NCBI GenBank assembly: GCA_016791285.1
Contig: JAEUMX010000103.1
Span: 1-11,058 of the forward strand
From: Burkholderiales bacterium
GTDB taxonomy: Bacteria > Pseudomonadota > Gammaproteobacteria > Burkholderiales > JAEUMW01
Reading direction: 5' to 3'
DNA: 11,058 bases
Both the position numbers and the translations under genes were made by a program. The notes under the pieces are model-generated. The model saw only the letters and a program-made list of their open reading frames with translations. It ran no database searches and had not been told where the DNA came from. Position 1 is the stretch's first letter. Each line of letters starts with the position of its first letter. Below, piece after piece: positions 7,901-11,058 of this stretch.

Positions 7901-8086
7901 TTCCACTTCTTCTGGCGTCATGCCCGGCGCCTTCATGATGATCTTCACCTGGGTGGTGGAGACGTCCGGAAAGGCGTCGATGGGAAGCTGCCGGAAGGCG
8001 TTTACGCCGGCGCCGACGAGCAGCAGCGTGAGCACGATGACCAGCAGGCGCTGGGTGAGGGCGAGCTCCACCAGGCCGGCGAGCAT
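4997..8086 (-). CDS. CzcA/CusA-family heavy-metal RND efflux pump
   Basis: This is the inner-membrane proton-driven pump, about 1029 residues and full length for HME-RND proteins. TM1 (LLVIVLTLLLVGAGV) is followed by QLPIDAFPDVSTTQV, the porter domains, TM2-6 and a repeat of the same plan in the C-terminal half (TM8-12, with GFIALLGIAVLNGVVMMSYF). Counting from the GTG at 8089, the TM4 relay motif is AIAIGMLVDAAVVVVEN with Asp403 and Glu410. The residue matching CzcA Asp402 is Ala397, as in CusA. Aligned by eye, the CusA metal-binding methionines 573, 623 and 672 correspond to Gln561, Gln612 and Glu661. This argues against a Cu(I)/Ag(I) pump and leaves a divalent metal likely but unidentified. 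The ATG at 8086 is preferred over GTG 8089: GGGAG (8094-8098) lies seven bases upstream and the ATG overlaps the adaptor stop as TGATG. No truncation or frameshift is seen. Confidence 0.96.
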   Translation of the reverse strand: MLAGLVELALTQRLLVIVLTLLLVGAGVNAFRQLPIDAFPDVSTTQVKIIMKAPGMTPEEVETRVVTPIELEMLGIPHKRILRSASKYAIADITIDFDDSTDIYWARQQVTERLNNVIKDLPATVSGGLAPITTPLGEMFMFTIEGGDLTAAQRRSLLDWVLRPALRTLPGVADVNALGGVVRAFEIVPDNAALQGRGIRVSDLQQALEANNRNDGAGRLKDGEETLLVRVEGSVRTVDDINAIVVAERQGIPVRVGDVATVRIGGLTRYGAVTRNGEGEAVQGLVLGLRGANAQQVVEGVRAKLAELAPQLPPDVKVEVFYDRGNLVQRAVGTVSKALAEAIVLVVALLLLFLGNVRAAIVVAATLPLAALFTFILMDLAGMSANLMSLGGLAIAIGMLVDAAVVVVENIVSHLARDRTNLPRLHVIYRAVREVTLPVASGIAIIVIVFLPLLTLQGLEGKLFKPVALTIVFALSGSLVLSLTVIPVLASFLIGRPAHEDPWLVRKTTALYLPLLDWSLRHANKVIGVALASLVLAAAAYLLTGKNFMPTMDEGDLIMQLEKLPSVNLDQSAMSDLKIQRAILEHVPEVRGIVARAGADELGLDPMGLNQTDTFMVLKPRSEWRVSDKEWLVGELRKVMGEFPGIAYTFTQPIEMRVAEMLTGVRGDLAVKIFGPDLATLNRLAREIEATLKAVPGAEDVVTIKNEGVQYLKVEVDRFQAGHRGLSVEDIQNHLRSEVEGRPVGIVIEGVRRTPVLLRGPEWMRDAPAVFQGLSIPLAPGEWIPLSTVARLARVDGPVKVDRENAARYAVVQANVAGRDLVGFVDETKAAVAAKVKLPEGYSLTWGGQFENQQRAAARLALVVPVALGLIFLLLFATFRSVRQAALVFANIPFALVGGIIALWASGQYLSVPASVGFIALLGIAVLNGVVMMSYFNQLHALGMTVEKVVMEGARRRLRPVLMTASIAAVGLAPLLFATGPGSEIQKPLAVVVIGGLVTSTLLTLVILPILYQRYGVERPMSSVAVEQP

Positions 8087-9195
8087 CACTGCGCTCCCAG
8101 GCCCACGAGCATGCCTTTCAGCGCAGCGATGCCGCGCACCGCGATCTCATCGCTCTGCGAGAGCTCGGCGGTGATCGCGCTCTCCTTCGCGCCTTCGTAG
8201 ATCAGGGTCGCGGTCTGCGCGCGGAAGCCGGCCGGCGTCTTCACGAAAAGCAGGAGTTTGCCCTCCTGCCGGGAGAGCGCGGAGTTCGGCACCCGCCAGC
8301 CGCCGCTTGCGCTGGGGGCGGCAGCGACCACGGTCGCCTCGACATTCTGGCCGGGCTTCAGGTTCTGCGCGTTGTCGTCGATCAGGGCGCGCACCATCAC
8401 GGTCTGGCTGTCCGGATCGACGCTGCCGCCGATGGCGATCACACTGCCGCGCGCGCGAAACTGCGGCACCGTCACGGGATCGCCATTGCGCACGCCGGCA
8501 GCGCGGGCCACCGGCACCTGAATCTCGAGCCACAGCGGATTCACCCGCGCGATCTTGTAGATCGCCGCCGAGGCGTCGAGGCGCTGGCCGACGGTTGCCA
8601 TCTGCTCCAGCACGACGCCGTCCGCGGGTGCGGCGATATCGAGCGAGCTCGCGATGGTGCGGGTGCTGCGCAGGCGAGCGATGGCGGAATCGGACATCCC
8701 GGCGAGTCGCAGCGCCTGCGTGCGTTCCGCGAGCAGCGCTGCCGCTTCGGCGTGGTTGCCCTGCGCTGCGAGATAGCGGCTCTCGGCGATGATGCCCTCC
8801 TGCCATAGCGACGCGTCGCGCTTCAGCGTCGCCTCCGCGAGGCTTGCCTGATTCGTCGCCTGCACGAAGAGCCGCTGCGCTTCGGCGAGCGCTGGGCTCT
8901 GAATACGCGCGAGCAACTGCCCCTTCGTCACGGTCTGGCTGATCGACACGGTGAGCGTTTCCAGGAGACCGGGCAGCGGCGTGCTCACCACGTTCATCTG
9001 CGAATTGGGAACGACGGCACGGGCGCTCAAGCCCTGCAGCGGACTGTGGTCGTCCCGCGTCGGTCGTGCCAGGGTGATGCCCAGGGACTGCACCTGTTCT
9101 GCCGTCACCGCGAGCTCGACGCCGGCAGCGCGCACGGGGAGTGCGAGTGCGGCGGCCAGCAACGCGCCGGCGGCGATGGAAACACTAACCATCAT
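8086..9195 (-). CDS. CzcB/CusB-like periplasmic adaptor of the RND pump
   Basis: This 369-residue membrane-fusion protein links the RND pump to the outer-membrane factor in the periplasm. A signal peptide (MMVSVSIAAGALLAAALALPVRAA) opens the protein. Next come the first half of the lipoyl-like barrel-sandwich domain (PLPGLLETLTVSISQTVTKG, QLLARIQSPAL), a helical hairpin (AEAQRLFVQ through ALRLAGMSDSAIARL), the second lipoyl half (LDIAAPADGVVLEQMATVGQRL) and beta-barrel segments ending with LKPGQNVEATVV and WRVPNSALSRQEG. The His-rich N-terminus of CzcB and the Met cluster of CusB are both absent. I chose the ATG at 9195 rather than the in-frame ATG at 9291 because GGGAG (9202-9206) lies six bases upstream and the signal peptide starts there. 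The stop overlaps the pump's start. Confidence 0.93.
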   Translation of the reverse strand: MMVSVSIAAGALLAAALALPVRAAGVELAVTAEQVQSLGITLARPTRDDHSPLQGLSARAVVPNSQMNVVSTPLPGLLETLTVSISQTVTKGQLLARIQSPALAEAQRLFVQATNQASLAEATLKRDASLWQEGIIAESRYLAAQGNHAEAAALLAERTQALRLAGMSDSAIARLRSTRTIASSLDIAAPADGVVLEQMATVGQRLDASAAIYKIARVNPLWLEIQVPVARAAGVRNGDPVTVPQFRARGSVIAIGGSVDPDSQTVMVRALIDDNAQNLKPGQNVEATVVAAAPSASGGWRVPNSALSRQEGKLLLFVKTPAGFRAQTATLIYEGAKESAITAELSQSDEIAVRGIAALKGMLVGLGAQ

Positions 9196-9297
9196 GGGAG
9201 ACTCCCGTGCGGCCACCGGGAGCGACCGCGCCATACCGAACGAGGAGGGCAAGTCGGCCGGCGCTTCTGCGGCGGTCGGCCTGCGCGACAAGAACGA

Positions 9298-9738
9298 TCA
9301 GGCCGATACGGGAGGCGCCAGCGGGAGAGGTTTGGGAAAGAGCTGTGGCGCGGTCGTCGGCACGCAGACGTAGCGTGCGAGCGGCGCCATTGGCTGCGCG
9401 TGGCGATTCGAGGCATTCGCGCCGATCGCTGGCAAGTCGAGCACGCGCAGCGCCTCGTCCTTGAAGTACTCGTCAGGTGCCGACAGAATGCGCGCCTCGA
9501 AATCGCGAATCTCGTTCGCGATGCCGTGGTCGCCCGAAGTCGGCGGCAGGGACGTTCCGAGGTGGATGTGCACGCCGGAGTCGCGCGCACCGCCGTCCGC
9601 GAAATGCGCGTGCATCAGGGGTGCGGCGCTTTGTGCGATCGCGAAGAAAAGGACGAGCACCATCAGGCCGCGACGCAGACTGTGTCGCAGTCGCGCAGCA
9701 GGGTCGCTGGTCTTGCAGTTTCCGGATCGCACGAGCAT
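9298..9738 (-). CDS. Small exported His-containing hypothetical protein
   Basis: This 146-residue protein is not confidently assigned to a family. A basic N-terminus is followed by one hydrophobic segment (MVLVLFFAIAQSAAPL, residues 26-41) that looks like a signal peptide or anchor. Then comes MHAHF and, twelve residues later, GVHIH, giving four closely spaced histidines (43, 45, 57, 59) that could bind metal on the periplasmic side. The tail is Pro-rich (PQLFPKPLPLAPPVSA). It is the first gene of the efflux cluster on the same strand, about 100 bases before the adaptor. That position resembles CzcI-type small exported proteins that lead metal-efflux operons, but no sequence kinship is claimed. 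No clear Shine-Dalgarno sequence precedes the ATG at 9738; a second in-frame ATG at 9663 would leave only the signal segment as N-terminus and is a real alternative. Confidence 0.6.
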   Translation of the reverse strand: MLVRSGNCKTSDPAARLRHSLRRGLMVLVLFFAIAQSAAPLMHAHFADGGARDSGVHIHLGTSLPPTSGDHGIANEIRDFEARILSAPDEYFKDEALRVLDLPAIGANASNRHAQPMAPLARYVCVPTTAPQLFPKPLPLAPPVSA

Positions 9739-10086
9739 TGCAGGATTAGATCACACTCTTGCGCACAGGGACTTGCGTTGCGTCAACCGCACGCGATCCG
9801 CCGATGCTGCCCGATCGCGAACCGGAAAGGGCTGCTCCGCGGAGCGTCGCGTAACGCTCAATCGCCCGCCGGACAAGGGAAAGCCGTGGGTCATCGGCCA
9901 CCCACCGATCACGCAGCGCAGCGCTTTTTTTTCTCGCATATCCCGTGTTCACCTTGCTACTATTGGCGGCGGCGCTCGCATGGGGCGAAGAACGGCGTAG
10001 CGCGGGGTCATCCGGAGGATGACGCGCGACCGGGCAAGCAGCGTTTGAGGGCTTGCACCATCCCACAAGCACGGAGAGGTTGTTAA
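9739..10086. other. Divergent intergenic region between efflux cluster and HU gene
   Basis: No convincing gene is seen in these 348 bases. The region must hold the promoters of both the leftward efflux cluster and the rightward HU gene, but no good -35/-10 pair stands out. On the minus strand TCTAAT (9745-9750) resembles a -10 box but has no -35 at the right distance. On the plus strand TACTAT (9957-9962) is a weak -10. A run of eight T lies at 9927-9934 without a convincing stem before it. A short dyad gttg-cgt-caac (9777-9787) and a perfect hairpin (10007-10023) are the only notable structures. Confidence 0.5.
10007..10023 (+). promoter_or_regulatory. Hairpin in the presumed leader of the HU gene
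   Basis: GTCATCC-GGA-GGATGAC is a perfect 7-bp stem with a 3-base loop, 63 bases before the HU start. GCGC tracts on both sides could extend it after a small bulge. There is no T-run after it, so it is not a standard terminator. It may be a leader mRNA structure or a protein-binding dyad. Confidence 0.4.
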
Positions 10087-10365
10087 ATGAACAAAAGCGA
10101 ACTGGTCGATGCCATTGCAAAGAAGACGGGAGGTACCAAGGCTTCGGTAGAGGCGACGCTGGAGGCTTTCGTCGACACCGTCACGGCGACGCTCGCCAAG
10201 GGCGGCACGGTTGCCCTGATCGGCTTCGGGACGTTCTCGACTTCCAAGCGCGCAGCGCGCACGGGTCGCAATCCGGCGACGGGTGAGGCGATCAAGATCG
10301 CGGCATCGAAGGTGGCGAAGTTCTCTGCCGGTGCCGGCCTCAAGAAGGCGGTGAACAAGAAATAG
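10087..10365 (+). CDS. HU family DNA-binding protein
   Basis: This 92-residue histone-like protein has the full HU/IHF domain. The N-terminus MNKSELVDAIAKKTG forms the helical dimer body, GFGTF (46-50) the turn into the beta-sheet, and RAARTGRNPATG (55-66) the DNA-clasping arm, whose Pro63 intercalates at DNA kinks in known HU proteins. The arm sequence is closest to HU-beta (HupB) rather than IHF. The C-terminus is more lysine-rich than in typical HU (GLKKAVNKK). HU works as a dimer that bends and compacts DNA in the nucleoid. A strong GGAGAGG ribosome site (10073-10079) lies seven bases before the ATG, as expected for an abundant protein. It is transcribed away from the efflux cluster, with no apparent functional link. 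Confidence 0.97.
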   Translation: MNKSELVDAIAKKTGGTKASVEATLEAFVDTVTATLAKGGTVALIGFGTFSTSKRAARTGRNPATGEAIKIAASKVAKFSAGAGLKKAVNKK

Positions 10366-10522
10366 CGCGTCGCCCTCTCGATGCGGGTGCCTGTGGTGCA
10401 GGGCGGGCGCCGCTGATTTTCTCTCGGGTGCATCGCCGGCAGCCGCGGCATTTCGCGTCTGCGTCGGCCGTGGGCAGCGGCGTCGGTGCGTGGCGGGGGG
10501 CGGCTTCTCGCTTGCGGTTGCG

Positions 10523-10541
10523 GCCGACCCTGAGGGTCGGC
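10523..10541 (+). terminator. Hairpin downstream of the HU gene
   Basis: GCCGACCC-TGA-GGGTCGGC is a perfect 8-bp GC-rich stem with a 3-base loop, about 160 bases after the HU stop. It lacks a following T-run, so termination, if any, would not be of the classical intrinsic kind. It could instead stabilise the 3' end of the HU mRNA. Confidence 0.35.
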
Positions 10542-10567
10542 GAACCTCGGGCCCCGACAATCGTCCG

Positions 10568-10586
10568 CAGCGGCGTGTCGCCGCTG
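10568..10586 (+). promoter_or_regulatory. Hairpin just before the BPSS1780-type gene start
   Basis: CAGCGGCG-TGT-CGCCGCTG is a perfect 8-bp stem with a 3-base loop, ending ten bases before the ATG at 10597. It occupies the place where a ribosome site would be expected, and no strong Shine-Dalgarno is visible. If that ATG is right, the hairpin may limit translation. It could also be a terminator for the HU transcript lacking a T-run. Confidence 0.35.
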
Positions 10587-10596
10587 AGCTTCTGCC

Positions 10597-11058
10597 ATGG
10601 CCGCCGACCCACCCGCCACTCCCGCGCTGCCGCCGCCCGATCGAGGTGCGGCGCAGTTCCACCTCGCCGGGCGCACCGTCGCGGCCGCGGACGGCTGGCG
10701 ATGGATCGTCGACGCCTGGGAGCTCTTCCGCCGTCAGGCCGGGATGTGGATTCTGCTCGTGGTGCTGTTCGTGGTCGTTCTGCTGGCGATCGGAGCGATC
10801 CCCATCGTTGGCTGGGCCGTGGACGGGCTCATTGCTCCCGTCCTTTCCGGCGGCCTCATGCTGGCCTGCAAAACGGTCGACGAAGGCGGCAGCCTGACGA
10901 TCGAGCATCTCTTCGCGGGCTTCCGCCGCAACACGCAGCCACTCGTCGTGGTCGGGATCTTCCATCTCCTCGCGACCTTCTTCATCATCGTGCTGCTGAT
11001 GATTTTCGTGGGCGCGAACATGGGTGTCGGCGCACTGCTGGGCGGCGCGCTCGGCTAC
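10597..11058 (+). CDS. BPSS1780-family integral membrane protein, N-terminal part
   Basis: The frame is open from the ATG at 10597 to the right edge: 154 residues, no stop reached. A Pro/Ala-rich cytosolic start is followed by the family hallmark GWRWIVDAWELFRRQ (33-47), a first membrane segment (MWILLVVLFVVVLLAIGAI, 50-68), a second (about 74-92, ending GGLMLACK), the conserved EHLFAGFRRNT loop (103-113) and a third long hydrophobic run. This pattern fits the BPSS1780 family, small multi-pass inner-membrane proteins of unknown function found mainly in betaproteobacteria. No strong ribosome site precedes the ATG and a hairpin ends ten bases before it, so a downstream start is possible. Downstream starts would remove only the variable N-terminal stretch. 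The function is unknown. Confidence 0.82.
   Translation, partial: MAADPPATPALPPPDRGAAQFHLAGRTVAAADGWRWIVDAWELFRRQAGMWILLVVLFVVVLLAIGAIPIVGWAVDGLIAPVLSGGLMLACKTVDEGGSLTIEHLFAGFRRNTQPLVVVGIFHLLATFFIIVLLMIFVGANMGVGALLGGALGY

Noticed and set aside
4988..8200. Long open frames on the + strand opposite the RND pump (about 4988-6544 and 6590-8200)
   Set aside because: They lie antisense to a clearly conserved pump and have the His/Arg/Asp/Gln-rich composition of a shadow frame in GC-rich DNA. No domain pattern is visible.
9745..9750. TCTAAT on the minus strand as -10 box of the efflux cluster
   Set aside because: No acceptable -35 lies 16-18 bases upstream (the nearest TTGACG is 30 bases away), and the predicted transcript would begin at or next to the ATG.
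9915..9934. Run of eight T after GCGCAGCGC as an intrinsic terminator
   Set aside because: The preceding bases cannot form a stem with a usable loop, and no + strand gene lies upstream that would need it.
9746..10120. Minus-strand open frame of 124 codons spanning the intergenic region and the HU start
   Set aside because: It overlaps the HU start and ribosome site, has no recognisable motif and no ribosome site of its own.
1..11058. CRISPR arrays, tRNA or rRNA genes
   Set aside because: No regularly spaced direct repeats, cloverleaf-like segments or rRNA-like sequence were seen on reading either strand.

Overview
The window looks like a chromosomal segment of a high-GC betaproteobacterium. 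This is inferred from three family assignments made by eye (a BPSS1780-type membrane protein, a DUF3240 protein inside a heavy-metal RND operon, and an HU-beta-like protein) and from the strong GC bias at third codon positions. No species can be named from sequence reading alone.

Layout, left to right. (1) Bases 1 to about 725 are the right end of an IS110-family insertion sequence on the + strand; its transposase runs in from outside the window. (2) Directly against it, on the - strand, lies an accessory pair of P-loop ATPases: an intact AAA_14/DUF4143 protein (1620-2855) coupled by a TGATG overlap to an OLD/ABC-like AAA ATPase (703-1620). The second gene loses its 3' end at the IS, so it is probably inactivated. 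A perfect 19-bp palindrome sits on the start codon of the first gene. (3) Bases 2980-9738 hold a - strand metal-efflux cluster. In transcription order it encodes a small exported His-containing protein, a CzcB-like adaptor, a CzcA-like RND pump, a DUF3240 protein, a CzcC/TolC-like outer-membrane factor and a small c-type cytochrome. The cytochrome gene carries a one-base frameshift. From adaptor to outer-membrane factor the genes overlap or nearly touch, so they are probably one transcript making one tripartite exporter across both membranes. (4) After a 348-base divergent intergenic region comes a + strand HU-type nucleoid protein. It is followed by a hairpin-rich spacer and the start of a BPSS1780-family integral membrane protein that runs off the right edge.

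The pump's motifs are mixed. Its TM4 relay motif resembles CusA (Ala where CzcA has Asp402), but the three CusA methionines that bind Cu/Ag align with Gln, Gln and Glu, so the metal is probably not Cu(I)/Ag(I) and remains undetermined.

Nothing here amounts to a proven new system. The best candidates for a second look are the ATPase pair with its start-codon palindrome, the frameshifted cytochrome attached to an efflux operon, and the small His-containing exported protein that leads that operon.
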